From positions 304,666-368,665 of the forward strand of contig NZ_QZWD01000002.1 of NCBI RefSeq assembly GCF_003602005.1: DNA of 64,000 nt. The letters are read 5' to 3'. The notes beneath the pieces were generated by a model. That model ran no database searches, was not told the DNA's origin, and worked only from the letters and a program-made list of their open reading frames with translations. Every line of letters starts with the position of its first letter. Position 1 is the stretch's first letter. Source of the DNA: Salinisphaera sp. Q1T1-3. Its GTDB lineage: Bacteria > Pseudomonadota > Gammaproteobacteria > Nevskiales > Salinisphaeraceae. Below, piece after piece: positions 8,994-17,431 of the stretch. A program made the translations under genes and the position numbers.

Positions 8994-10154
8994 ATGACAC
9001 CGACTCGTTTATCTTGCGCGGCGCTATACGCCGCGCTCGCCTTGGGAGGGCTGGGCGTGCCGGCATCCGCGCTGGCCGAAATCACGGTCAAGAAAGGAGA
9101 CGCCGTCGGCGACTGGCTGAACCGGATCGATATTCAGGTGGGCGGCAGCATTCGCTGGCAGTACGTCAATCGCATGGGGGCGATCGACGACGGCAGCTAT
9201 CGACACAAGATCTACGACGGCGGGACGCGCTTTCGTTTCACCGGCACGTACCGGATCGACCCGAACACGTATTTCAAGGCGTATTACGAGCCGGGCGTGG
9301 ATACATTTCATCTGCTCGGTGCTGCGAACCACTACGATGGCAGTGACCGCCGACTGACCACGCGCCAGCGCTACATCGCACTACACAGCGACAAGTGGGG
9401 CGAGTTGTCGATCGGCAAGCAGAACAGCATTTATTACGACACGGTGGGGGTCAAGACCGACGTCTGGGACGACGACATGCAAGCCCAGGGGCCGTCCAAC
9501 GGCGTCAATGCCGATTACGATGGCTCCTATCGCGGTCGCCGTCTGGTCAATTATTTCAATCGTCTCGGCAATCTCGATTTCTATCTGAGTGCGATCCTGC
9601 CATCCGATACGCTGGACGTACCGGGTGGTGGACCGGAATACAGTCGCGATTTCGGCGGCGCCATTGCGCTCAACTATCACATCAACGACGCGCTCGAACT
9701 CTCCGCGGCCTACACATATACCCGAGCGAATCTGAAGCAACCACGGGCCGGGCGGGACGAGCGGGTCGAGAAAGGCCAGCAGCTCGCCGGTCTCGGGCTG
9801 CTCTGGACACCGGGCCGGTGGTACGGGGCGATCGGCGGCGGGTATTACCGTAACTTCGTTCCTGCCGGCCGTCCGGCCCTTTCGGACTATCTCGCGCGGG
9901 ATGCCTACGGCATCGAGGCGTATCTGTCTCGCGAGTTCGCCACGCCCCTTGGCATCCTGAAGTCGACCAAGCCCTATATCGCCGCCGATCGCCTGCAACG
10001 CACCAGCGGCAATCGCTACCAGAGCACGCACGAATACATCGGGACCAGCCTGATGCTCGCGGCAGGTTGGCGCATCGATATCGAACGGACTTTCACCCAG
10101 ACAAGCGACGATCTGCCGGACGAGAACTGGGTCCGTCTGCGCTACGATTTCTAA
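8994..10154 (+). CDS. Outer-membrane beta-barrel porin-like protein
   Basis: The 386-residue product has a clear Sec signal peptide (MTPTRLSCAALYAALALGG, cleavage after ASALA), alternating amphipathic strands rich in Tyr and Gly, and a C-terminal Phe (RLRYDF), the usual signal for outer-membrane barrel assembly. It lies 104 bases past the sugar-acid operon on the same strand, so it may be the entry channel for gluconate. The specific porin family was not identified. No strong ribosome site precedes the ATG. Confidence 0.75.
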   Translation: MTPTRLSCAALYAALALGGLGVPASALAEITVKKGDAVGDWLNRIDIQVGGSIRWQYVNRMGAIDDGSYRHKIYDGGTRFRFTGTYRIDPNTYFKAYYEPGVDTFHLLGAANHYDGSDRRLTTRQRYIALHSDKWGELSIGKQNSIYYDTVGVKTDVWDDDMQAQGPSNGVNADYDGSYRGRRLVNYFNRLGNLDFYLSAILPSDTLDVPGGGPEYSRDFGGAIALNYHINDALELSAAYTYTRANLKQPRAGRDERVEKGQQLAGLGLLWTPGRWYGAIGGGYYRNFVPAGRPALSDYLARDAYGIEAYLSREFATPLGILKSTKPYIAADRLQRTSGNRYQSTHEYIGTSLMLAAGWRIDIERTFTQTSDDLPDENWVRLRYDF

Positions 10155-10216
10155 TGCGCTACGACGCACGGTCAGGCGCGCCGTCCGGATCGCACGGGTG
10201 GCGTGCCGTGCATCGC

Positions 10217-10234
10217 CCGATTGTCGGCAATCGG
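10217..10234. terminator. Hairpin between convergent genes
   Basis: CCGATTG and CAATCGG pair around a TCGG tetraloop in the gap between the converging porin and phospholipase genes. There is no T-run, so termination function is uncertain. Confidence 0.3.
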
Positions 10235-10298
10235 CGGGCACACACCCGGGCGCGACATCGGCCGACACGTCGCGGCGGCGCCCATGTCTGCCTACGAC

Positions 10299-11579
10299 TC
10301 AGTGGGTACGCGGCGGGTCGTAGTGCTGGCCGGGTTGGAGCGTGGTGACGTATTTGCTGTGCCAGTCGTGCGTGAAGATGGCAGCCAACGTCCGCGCGGC
10401 GCTATGATCGTGCGCGAAGACGCCGACATCCAGACTCGCGGTGAAGTAGCTCTTCGTCCAGTTGCCGGTGCCGACATAGACAGTGTCGTCATCGGCCACG
10501 GCATACTTGGCATGCTCGACGCGTGCATAGGGGATGAACCCGCGTGCCGCCTCGGGGACATGGCTGTATTTCACGGTCATGTTCGGGAGCACGGTCAGGC
10601 TTTTCAGATAGGCCTGCATCGGCTCGCGCAACGCCCAGTCGGCGACGATGATGTGCACGTTTACACCACGTGCCGCCGCGTTCCGGATCGCGCTGTCCAG
10701 TGAAGACCAGTATCCGGCGGGCGTGTACTCGTTGATCGCGGAAAAAGTCATCACCTGTATGCGCAGATCGTGTCGGGCCGATCCGATCAGGTGGGTGAGG
10801 GCATCGGTTTCCGGTGTCGCCCAGTCGGGCACCAGTGCCGGCGGGGAGAAGGCAACGAACGCGGTGCCGCCATCGTTTAGCCGGATCGGCGCGGCCATCG
10901 TCACCGGCGTGAAATCCGGCGGCGTTGCGGCGCGCTTGCGGGCGGCCGGCAGATCGCCGTCGGCGGCCAGACGCCAGTCGAAGTCGAAGACACGCGCCAC
11001 CGTGCGGGCCAGTCGTGGGCTACGGATTCGCGTACCGATCTCGTGAATCTGGTCCATGGCGCGCCAGTCCCAGTTCGCGCTGCCGATGAATGTCTCACGT
11101 CCGTCGACCACGAAATACTTCGCGTGCAGAACGCCGCCGGTCAATGCATCGACCGGTAGCGTACGCACGGTCACGTGATCCAGTCGGGCCAGTGGTGCCA
11201 GGCTTGCCGCGGTCTCCTTGCCGAACGTAGGCCCGGTCAGGATACGAATCCGGACACCGGCGCGGGCGCGTTCGGCCAGCGCGTGCATGATTGGTTTCAG
11301 TGCTTCGCCGTTCTTGTCGGCGACATAGAACGCCGCAATATCGATACGTTGTTTCGCGCCGGCGATCATCGCCTGCCAGACCGCGGGCGTGCGGGCCACG
11401 CCCGCGGCGCCGTAGTCGGTCCCGGTCGGCACGCTCTCGACGATCTGGAGCTGATCGGCCGGCTGTACCGCTGGCGCCGGTGTATCGGCGTGGACGACGC
11501 CGACCTGTGCAGCGACACACAAGAGAAATCCGGCGACACGTCGACGTCGGGGCCACCGAACGAGCAGCTCAGTCGGCAT
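10299..11579 (-). CDS. Secreted phospholipase D-like protein with two HKD motifs
   Basis: The 426-residue protein starts with an Arg-rich N terminus and a signal peptide ending near VVHADTP. Two HxKxxxxD motifs are intact, HAKYFVVDG with FIGSANWD and HAKYAVADD with YVGTGNW. Both halves of a phospholipase D superfamily active site are therefore present. It would cleave phosphodiesters in the periplasm or outside the cell; phospholipid or nucleic acid substrates are both possible. The ATG at 11579 overlaps the acid phosphatase stop by 11 bases (ATG 11585 is an alternative). The pairing with a phosphatase suggests phosphate scavenging from phospholipids. Confidence 0.83.
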   Translation of the reverse strand: MPTELLVRWPRRRRVAGFLLCVAAQVGVVHADTPAPAVQPADQLQIVESVPTGTDYGAAGVARTPAVWQAMIAGAKQRIDIAAFYVADKNGEALKPIMHALAERARAGVRIRILTGPTFGKETAASLAPLARLDHVTVRTLPVDALTGGVLHAKYFVVDGRETFIGSANWDWRAMDQIHEIGTRIRSPRLARTVARVFDFDWRLAADGDLPAARKRAATPPDFTPVTMAAPIRLNDGGTAFVAFSPPALVPDWATPETDALTHLIGSARHDLRIQVMTFSAINEYTPAGYWSSLDSAIRNAAARGVNVHIIVADWALREPMQAYLKSLTVLPNMTVKYSHVPEAARGFIPYARVEHAKYAVADDDTVYVGTGNWTKSYFTASLDVGVFAHDHSAARTLAAIFTHDWHSKYVTTLQPGQHYDPPRTH

Positions 11580-12417
11580 ACGCATCCTCGGCGTGTCGAT
11601 GGATCGTTTCTTCCAGCTTGTTCTCGGCTGTGCCGCCGGCGTGGGCGGGCTCGTCGGTCGGCGGCCGCCAAGCCTGCAGCTGGGCCTCGCTCCAGCTGCC
11701 GTACATGGCGTTTGGCATGACAATGAAACGGGTGCCGAAGGCACCGCGCAGGCGCGTCACGGCCTGACGCTGTGCCGCGAGCGAGGTGCCGGCAAACTCG
11801 GCATCGAAGTCATGCAACGTATCGCCGATGAGCAACAGGATGTCGTGGTCCTGCGCGATGGCACTACGTCGCTGGGCCTTCGGTGGCCCTTTGAGCCGGA
11901 CATGGGCCGCCGTCGCCTGGGGCAGGTGCCAACGTGCCAGATTGGCGATCGTTGCCGTTTGATTGGCCTGCTTGCGATTCGAGACATAGTAGATCGCCAC
12001 CCCCCGGGCGTCGGCATGTTCGAGAAAAGCCCGCGCGCCGGGTATCAGCGGTGCGCGGGCCGCTCGTACCCAGTCATCCCAATGTGTCGGGAAGGAAAAA
12101 CCATCGCGAACCGCCGCGGCCTGATAAGCCGAATTGTCCAGCACGGTCTCGTCGAGATCGAGCACCACGGCCGGTGGGCGCGGTCCGTGATGGGTCGCCA
12201 GGAGCGTATCGAGCTGCCGGGTCGCGAAGTTGTAGGCCTGGATCTGCAGCGCCATGGCCTCGGCGCTGGCCTGCTGATAGCGATCGCCCATCAGATGCGG
12301 ATCCTGACCGTGAACGGCCGAAGGTGCGGTCGCCGCCAGCGCACCGCCGCTCGGAGCCAGCAGGATGCCGAGCATCAAAAAGGTGCATCCGAGGCGTCGC
12401 TCGATCATTCCGTGCAT
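11569..12417 (-). CDS. HAD-family acid phosphatase, e(P4)-like
   Basis: This 282-residue protein has a signal peptide (ILLAPSGGALAATA) and the DDDD-phosphohydrolase motif VVLDLDETVLDN with the nucleophile Asp, followed by YYVSNRK and GDTLHDFD for the later HAD motifs. It resembles the e(P4)/class C acid phosphatases that dephosphorylate nucleotides in the periplasm. Unlike those it shows no lipobox Cys, so it is probably soluble. ATG 12417 was chosen because AAGGAG lies 5 bases upstream; a longer frame begins at 12438. It is the first gene of a two-gene operon with the phospholipase. Confidence 0.82.
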   Translation of the reverse strand: MHGMIERRLGCTFLMLGILLAPSGGALAATAPSAVHGQDPHLMGDRYQQASAEAMALQIQAYNFATRQLDTLLATHHGPRPPAVVLDLDETVLDNSAYQAAAVRDGFSFPTHWDDWVRAARAPLIPGARAFLEHADARGVAIYYVSNRKQANQTATIANLARWHLPQATAAHVRLKGPPKAQRRSAIAQDHDILLLIGDTLHDFDAEFAGTSLAAQRQAVTRLRGAFGTRFIVMPNAMYGSWSEAQLQAWRPPTDEPAHAGGTAENKLEETIHRHAEDAYAD

Positions 12418-12551
12418 GCCTTCTCCTTTAGTCCCCAAGGCGATCTCGACCCGGCGGTCGAGCGCCGGTCAGTTGACCAAGCGATTGTGACGTGCATGTG
12501 TCATGCAACCCGTTGCGTTGTTTTATTCCGTTAGGCCAGATACATGCCATC

Positions 12552-12756
12552 TAGGGCCTGTTATGAACCCGGCATAAAAATAGACGATTTCTCGGGTTGA
12601 TAACGCGCGTGTGCGAAAACACGCGCGCCACGGCCAACGGCCGTGAAGCCATTGCAAATAAAAAGACGGACAAGTCCCGGCGTTTCTTTCGATGGCGTTG
12701 AAAACAGCTGACGTCGCCAGCTGTTTTGGTGCCGGATTCATAACACGTCGCACGTG
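12552..12756 (+). repeat. Repeat A, copy 1 (structured, MITE-like)
   Basis: This copy shares about 205 bases with 28877-29083. The ends form an imperfect inverted repeat: TGTTATGAACCCGGCA at 12559-12574 and its partner at 12730-12745. Inside are three hairpins: CGCGCGTGT/ACACGCGCG, CACGGCC-AAC-GGCCGTG, and AAAACAGCTG/CAGCTGTTTT with a 7-base loop. It has no coding potential. A start and end with inverted repeats suggest a non-autonomous mobile element; the hairpins also allow an RNA role. Confidence 0.75.
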
Positions 12757-12935
12757 GCCGCATGGCGGGTTTTTGGGCACAACCCGACGGGACGGCGGTC
12801 ATTTTTTGCGCAATCCGGCGTTGTCGTTTGCGACGCCAGAATGAGGGCCGTACGCGCCCGATGCCTTGCTCTTGCAAAAAAATGAGCGCCGGCGCGGCGC
12901 ACGCGGGACGTGTTAACAGGCGCTAGGCACCTGTC

Positions 12936-12999
12936 GCGAGATATCGGGATAACGCCCGAAAGTGGCGTTGAGCGCGCCGGCGGAAGCCCGCGATATCGC
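12936..12999 (+). promoter_or_regulatory. Foldable leader upstream of TonB receptor
   Basis: GCGA..TATCGGG (12936-12948) can pair with CCCGCGATATCGC (12987-12999) in an interrupted 11-bp helix that encloses a perfect 6-bp hairpin, AACGCC/GGCGTT (12951-12969). A further ACAGG/CCTGT stem lies just upstream. It ends 119 bases before the receptor start. It does not match the cobalamin riboswitch core that I would expect before a TonB receptor, so it is an unassigned candidate. Confidence 0.35.
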
Positions 13000-13117
13000 A
13001 ATAAATGGTTCACAAATTGCAGCTACTTTTGCAGACGCCGCGGCCGAATGCGTCGGTCGTGCGGTTTGTCTGTTGAACGGCTGCAACGCACCGCGGGGTA
13101 GCTTCTAGGGGGAAAAG

Positions 13118-15331
13118 ATGACTGATTTTGAACGCAAGCCGGCGATGCTGGCGCTTGCGGTGTGGGGGGTAGGAACGGCTTTATCCCTGCCGGCAATCGC
13201 CGCGCCGAACGACGATAACGGCGCGGCTGCGACAGCGGCGCCCGTGGCGGCCGCGTCCGACCAGGGTGGCACCGAGGTGGCGCCGGCCGCCGCGGCACCC
13301 GCGGCCGCGGCGACCACGATGAGTACGACGACTTTGGATACGGTCGACGTGACCGGCCAATCACAGTTGATGAAACTGTTGACCGGACAGGCGCAGGTGC
13401 CCGAGTCAACAAAGACGATCACGACGGTCACACAGGCCGAGATCCAGGATGCGACCTCGCCAACCGAGGATTTCGCGGCCGCGCTGACGAATCAGCCGAA
13501 TTTCTATCGTTCGCATTCCGGGTCCAACGACAGCGGCAGCACTTACCGCTTGCGTGGTTTCGACCAGAGCCATCTCGGATTACTGATCGATGGGATTCCG
13601 GTCAATTCGTCGGACGACGGCTCGGTCTACACGAATGACATCACGAACAATTACGCGATCAGCAGTATCGATGTGATCCCGGGTGCGGGCGCGGCATCGA
13701 CGCCCGGCCTGAGTAACTTTGGCGGCACGATCGCCATCCATACCAAGGATCCACAGCCCGACTTCTACGTCCAGCCCTATGTCGGGGCGGGTTCATTCCA
13801 TGCCAAGCAATACGGGGCCCAGGTCAATACCGGCTGGTTTCTACACGACTCCACCTCGGCGATCCTGAGCCTGTCGGCGCGTGATGGGGATGGTTATTAC
13901 GACCACACCAATACCAAATTCCGCAACGACGTCACGCTCAAGACAATGAGCAAGCTGCCTCTTGGCAAGCTCACGCTCTATTTCCACAGCACCGATCAGA
14001 GTTACAACTACTATCGCGGCATCACCGGTACGGAAGAGAGGAAATTCGGCAAACGCTACAACGGGTATAACGAAAAACCGGAGTCAATCTACTACTTTGG
14101 CTACAACTACAATAAATTCTATAATAACCGGACGTACGCCAAATACGAGATAAATCAAGGCAATATTCACGCCTCGAACCAGGTTTATTACTACCATGCC
14201 AATGGCTACGGTGGCTCGGCGTCGTCGGACGACGACAACAACATCTACCAGGTCAAGAGCCGACACAACGAGCACCGGATCGGCAATATCTTCAAGTTCG
14301 CTTACGATACGAAATATGCGACGTTCAAGACCGGCGTCTACTGGAGTTATCAGGATACGCTGCACTTGAGCGACCGTTATGCCGTCAGGACGAAAAACGG
14401 GAAGGGGGCGCCGCTCGGGCCACGCTACAGCGAAACCGTCAAGAACAGCACGGCACAGCCTTACGTCGAAGTCGAAATCCGGCCTTTTGACAAACTGACG
14501 ATCACGCCCGGCCTGAAATATGCCTGGATTGATCGCGATTTCTATAACAACCTTTATGACGAGCACAGCGCGGTGTCTTACAACCGGCTCCTGCCGTCGC
14601 TCGGTCTGAACTACGAGTTGATCCAGGGCTGGAACGTCTACGGCAACTACACGCGCTCGTTCAAGCCGCCGGGGTACAACCAGTTCTATTCCGGCCGATT
14701 CAATACCGATCTGGCGCCGGAAGAAGCTGATAGCTACGAGGTCGGCACGATCTGGGACAAGGGGCCGTGGAGCGGGCGGCTGACGCTGTTTGAAACCCAT
14801 TATCTGAGCTATATCCGCTCCCAGTCGTTCCGGCGCGGATCAGCGTCGTTCAGTCAGCTGGTCAACTCGGGCGGCCGTGTCAATCAGGGCGTGGAACTGG
14901 AAAACAGCTATGCATTCACCGGTTGGTTGTCCGGTTTCGCCAACGTCGGATATCTGAACGCCTACTACAGTGATAACGCCCAGCCGCCGGAGCAGTCGCC
15001 GCGCAATACCGATTCGCTCGGGCTGCGCGTGAAATATCACGGCTGGTCCGGTGGTATTTCAGGGAGCTACACCTCGGCGTATTACGTGGGTCTTTACGAT
15101 GATGCGTTCTACAAGATCGACGATCATGTCTCGACCAGCGCTTATGCCAAGTACGACGTGCCCGACGCGCTCGCCCGGGATATGGGCGTCAAGAAGATGT
15201 CATTCTCCGTGAACCTCACCAATTGGCTGAACGATCAGTACACGGTCGATGCGGGTGAGAGCCCGGACGATCCGCGACGCAAGTATGCCAATCCCATCAA
15301 CGTATTTGCCGGATTGTACGTGCGTTTCTAG
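13118..15331 (+). CDS. TonB-dependent outer-membrane receptor
   Basis: The 737-residue protein has a signal peptide, an Ala-rich linker (residues ~28-70), a TonB-box-like TLDTVDV, a plug domain with FAAALTNQPNFY and YRLRGFDQSHLGLLIDG, and a long Tyr/Asn-rich barrel ending in Phe (GLYVRF). It would import a scarce ligand using TonB energy. The barrel does not tell the ligand; no Fur box, B12 riboswitch or transport operon is adjacent. GGGGGAAAAG precedes the ATG. Base composition drops around 13960-14170, as often in variable barrel loops. A strong terminator follows at 15377. Confidence 0.88.
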   Translation: MTDFERKPAMLALAVWGVGTALSLPAIAAPNDDNGAAATAAPVAAASDQGGTEVAPAAAAPAAAATTMSTTTLDTVDVTGQSQLMKLLTGQAQVPESTKTITTVTQAEIQDATSPTEDFAAALTNQPNFYRSHSGSNDSGSTYRLRGFDQSHLGLLIDGIPVNSSDDGSVYTNDITNNYAISSIDVIPGAGAASTPGLSNFGGTIAIHTKDPQPDFYVQPYVGAGSFHAKQYGAQVNTGWFLHDSTSAILSLSARDGDGYYDHTNTKFRNDVTLKTMSKLPLGKLTLYFHSTDQSYNYYRGITGTEERKFGKRYNGYNEKPESIYYFGYNYNKFYNNRTYAKYEINQGNIHASNQVYYYHANGYGGSASSDDDNNIYQVKSRHNEHRIGNIFKFAYDTKYATFKTGVYWSYQDTLHLSDRYAVRTKNGKGAPLGPRYSETVKNSTAQPYVEVEIRPFDKLTITPGLKYAWIDRDFYNNLYDEHSAVSYNRLLPSLGLNYELIQGWNVYGNYTRSFKPPGYNQFYSGRFNTDLAPEEADSYEVGTIWDKGPWSGRLTLFETHYLSYIRSQSFRRGSASFSQLVNSGGRVNQGVELENSYAFTGWLSGFANVGYLNAYYSDNAQPPEQSPRNTDSLGLRVKYHGWSGGISGSYTSAYYVGLYDDAFYKIDDHVSTSAYAKYDVPDALARDMGVKKMSFSVNLTNWLNDQYTVDAGESPDDPRRKYANPINVFAGLYVRF

Positions 15332-15376
15332 CAGCTGATTGGCAAGGCGCCGACAAAATCGCGTCAATGATCAAAG

Positions 15377-15406
15377 AAGGCCGGCGCGATGCCGGCCTTT
15401 TCTGTT
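15377..15406 (+). terminator. Intrinsic terminator after TonB receptor
   Basis: AAGGCCGGC and GCCGGCCTT form a 9-bp stem with a GCGAT loop, followed by TTTTCTGTT on the plus strand. It lies 46 bases after the receptor stop. Confidence 0.85.
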
Positions 15407-15669
15407 GGATCGTCGTCGCGACAGGGCGCCTGGTGCGGCCTCGATATGCCACGCCGATGAAGAGGTTTAGCGAGCTGGCATCAAACCAGCCCACATCGCC
15501 AGCCGTGTCCCGGCATCATTTGAAAAACCGGCGCCAATATCCATGTCCGGTCTGGCTCATCGAATGATGCCGTAGCCGCCGATCACACAGCACGCGCCTG
15601 TCATATGCGGGTCGTGACCCGAAAGACACCTGATCGCGGCCGGGCAACTCGATTGGACACGCCTGCCGG

Positions 15670-16662
15670 TCAGTCGGCATGGCCGGTGTCTACGGCATGA
15701 CGGGACGTATCGATGACCAGATGACCCTCGTGCACACGGGAGACACAGGCACATATCCGGTTGCCGGCGGCTTGTTGGCGTGGGCTATAGAAGACGTCGC
15801 GATGGTCGAGCTCGCCGCTGTGCTCGACCACATCGATCGTGCACAGCCCGCATTCGCCGTGTTCACAGTCGTACAGCACGTCGTGGACACCGTGTGAGCG
15901 CAGGGCCTCGAGCAGTGACTCGTCGCGGCCCACGGTGAAATCGAGATCGCGGTTAGCCACCCGAACATCGAATGCGGTGGCGGGCAAGCGGCCGCTGCTG
16001 GCAAAAGTCTCGAACCGGAACCGCTCGACCGGCCGATTGGCGCCGAGCCAGTGGGTCAGAAACGCTTCGCGAAGCGACTGGGGGCCGCAGATATAGAGTT
16101 CGGCCTCGGGGTCGAGCGTGTCGATGACGGCGGCCGGGGCCAGACGCTGGCCCGCGCTGGTGGCGATCAGATGGAGTCGATCGCCGAGCGCGGCCGACAG
16201 ATCGTCGACGAACGCCATTTCATCGCGCGTACGGGCGGTATAGAACAGGTGGACACGCTGCCCGGCGCGGGCCAGCGCCATGACCATGCCGTACAGCGGG
16301 GTGATGCCGATGCCGCCGGCCACCATGGCCACTTCGGGGGCACGATAGGACAACGAGAACCGATCCTTGGGATCAGAAACACGTAGCCGGTCGTCGGCGG
16401 CCAGGGACCACAGATAACGGGATCCGCCGTGTCCGCCGGGCCGGTCCTTTACCGCGACGCGATAGACGCCGCTTTCCGCGGCATCGCCGACAAGTGAGAA
16501 CGACCGATGCTGCGGGCGCCCGTCCACCATGACTTCGACATCGATATGGCTGCCGGGCGCGTGCGCTCGGACGCCGTCGGCGGGGGCGATGTCGAAGAGT
16601 CGGATGCCGCGGGCAACGTCGTGTGTCTTCGCGATCCGGGCGTCGTTGAAATGAGAGGTCAT
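15670..16662 (-). CDS. vanB: VanB-like oxygenase reductase (FMN, NAD, 2Fe-2S)
   Basis: The 330-residue protein has the domain order of phthalate dioxygenase reductases: an FMN-binding barrel with HRSFSLVG near residue 53, an NAD domain with GGIGITPLYG near residue 115, and a C-terminal plant-type [2Fe-2S] domain with CEHGECGLC plus a distal Cys. It would supply electrons to the Rieske oxygenase encoded upstream. It is third in the leftward operon oxygenase, GntR, reductase, 28 bases after the regulator. The assignment as vanillate O-demethylase reductase rests on overall form and context; other methoxy- or carboxy-aromatic systems share it. Confidence 0.78.
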   Translation of the reverse strand: MTSHFNDARIAKTHDVARGIRLFDIAPADGVRAHAPGSHIDVEVMVDGRPQHRSFSLVGDAAESGVYRVAVKDRPGGHGGSRYLWSLAADDRLRVSDPKDRFSLSYRAPEVAMVAGGIGITPLYGMVMALARAGQRVHLFYTARTRDEMAFVDDLSAALGDRLHLIATSAGQRLAPAAVIDTLDPEAELYICGPQSLREAFLTHWLGANRPVERFRFETFASSGRLPATAFDVRVANRDLDFTVGRDESLLEALRSHGVHDVLYDCEHGECGLCTIDVVEHSGELDHRDVFYSPRQQAAGNRICACVSRVHEGHLVIDTSRHAVDTGHAD

Positions 16663-16690
16663 GGGGTTGTTTCTCCTTCGACAGTCGGCA

Positions 16691-17419
16691 TCAGCCGGCC
16701 GTCGCGCCCTTGATCAGCTGTAGGCCCGGCAGTTGCGATGCGGCCGACTCGTGTTCGAGCACGACTTCGAGGTTGCGCTTGGCCAGGCGTGCGTGTTCGC
16801 GGGCCAGATCCTCGGCCCGGCTGGATTCGCCGGCCTCGATGGCCTCGAAAAGACGGTGGTGCTGGTACTGGGCGATGTTCAGAATCTGTCGTGATTCGGG
16901 CAGGCCCGCCTGTGCCATCACGAATGCGCTCGGCGAGGCGAAGGGCATGGCGGTGCTGCGCGTGAGCGATTCCTGCAGCACCGGGCTGGCCGCCAGGGCG
17001 AGCAGGGCGTCGTGAAAGGTGGCGTTGGCGCTCATGTAGTGCGAGAAATCGTCCTCGCTGAGCCTCTCGCGTGCCAGGATGCGGTCCAGTGTGGCGAGCG
17101 GTCGGGCCAGATCGGCCAGGGCGGCCCGCGTCGGCCGATTCTCCGCAGCGCGCCTGGCGACGAGGCCTTCCAGAGTGCCGCGAAGCTCGATCGCATCGAA
17201 GATATCCTGTTTGTCGAACATCCGGATCTTGTAGCCCCCGGACGGTAACGCCTCGAGCAACCCTTCGTGTTCCAGCCGGACCAGTGCCACGCGAATGGGC
17301 GTTCGCGAGACCGCGATACGCTCGACCAGTCGCGGCTCGGACAGGCGCTCGTCGATGCCCAGCTCGCCGCTGAGAATCATCTCGCGCAGACGCAGCAATG
17401 CCTTGGTGCTCTGTTGCAT
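16691..17419 (-). CDS. GntR-family (FCD) transcriptional regulator, VanR-like
   Basis: This 242-residue protein has an N-terminal winged helix with the recognition segment RLVERIAVSRTPIRVALVRL and a C-terminal all-helical FCD effector domain, the form of FadR-subfamily regulators. It is inserted between the oxygenase and reductase genes, so it is co-expressed with them. VanR-type repressors of this family control vanAB and are released by the aromatic substrate; that role is inferred here. Candidate sites of the family's TNGTNNACNA type occur at 18549 and 18916. Confidence 0.82.
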   Translation of the reverse strand: MQQSTKALLRLREMILSGELGIDERLSEPRLVERIAVSRTPIRVALVRLEHEGLLEALPSGGYKIRMFDKQDIFDAIELRGTLEGLVARRAAENRPTRAALADLARPLATLDRILARERLSEDDFSHYMSANATFHDALLALAASPVLQESLTRSTAMPFASPSAFVMAQAGLPESRQILNIAQYQHHRLFEAIEAGESSRAEDLAREHARLAKRNLEVVLEHESAASQLPGLQLIKGATAG

Positions 17420-17431
17420 GACCGGCCGCGC

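Larger units (their letters stand above)
12418..13117. other. 700-base intergenic region with repeat A and structured leader
   Basis: No gene is seen between the divergent acid phosphatase and TonB receptor. The stretch holds repeat A copy 1 (12552-12756) and a foldable segment near the receptor (12936-12999), both listed separately. Confidence 0.7.

Noticed and set aside
12550..12780. Small open frames inside repeat A
   Set aside because: Parallel frames in copy 2 are not conserved at protein level, while hairpins are; the element is non-coding.
12936..13000. Cobalamin riboswitch before the TonB receptor
   Set aside because: The conserved B12-box and the AGGGAA/GCCACTG-type core are absent.
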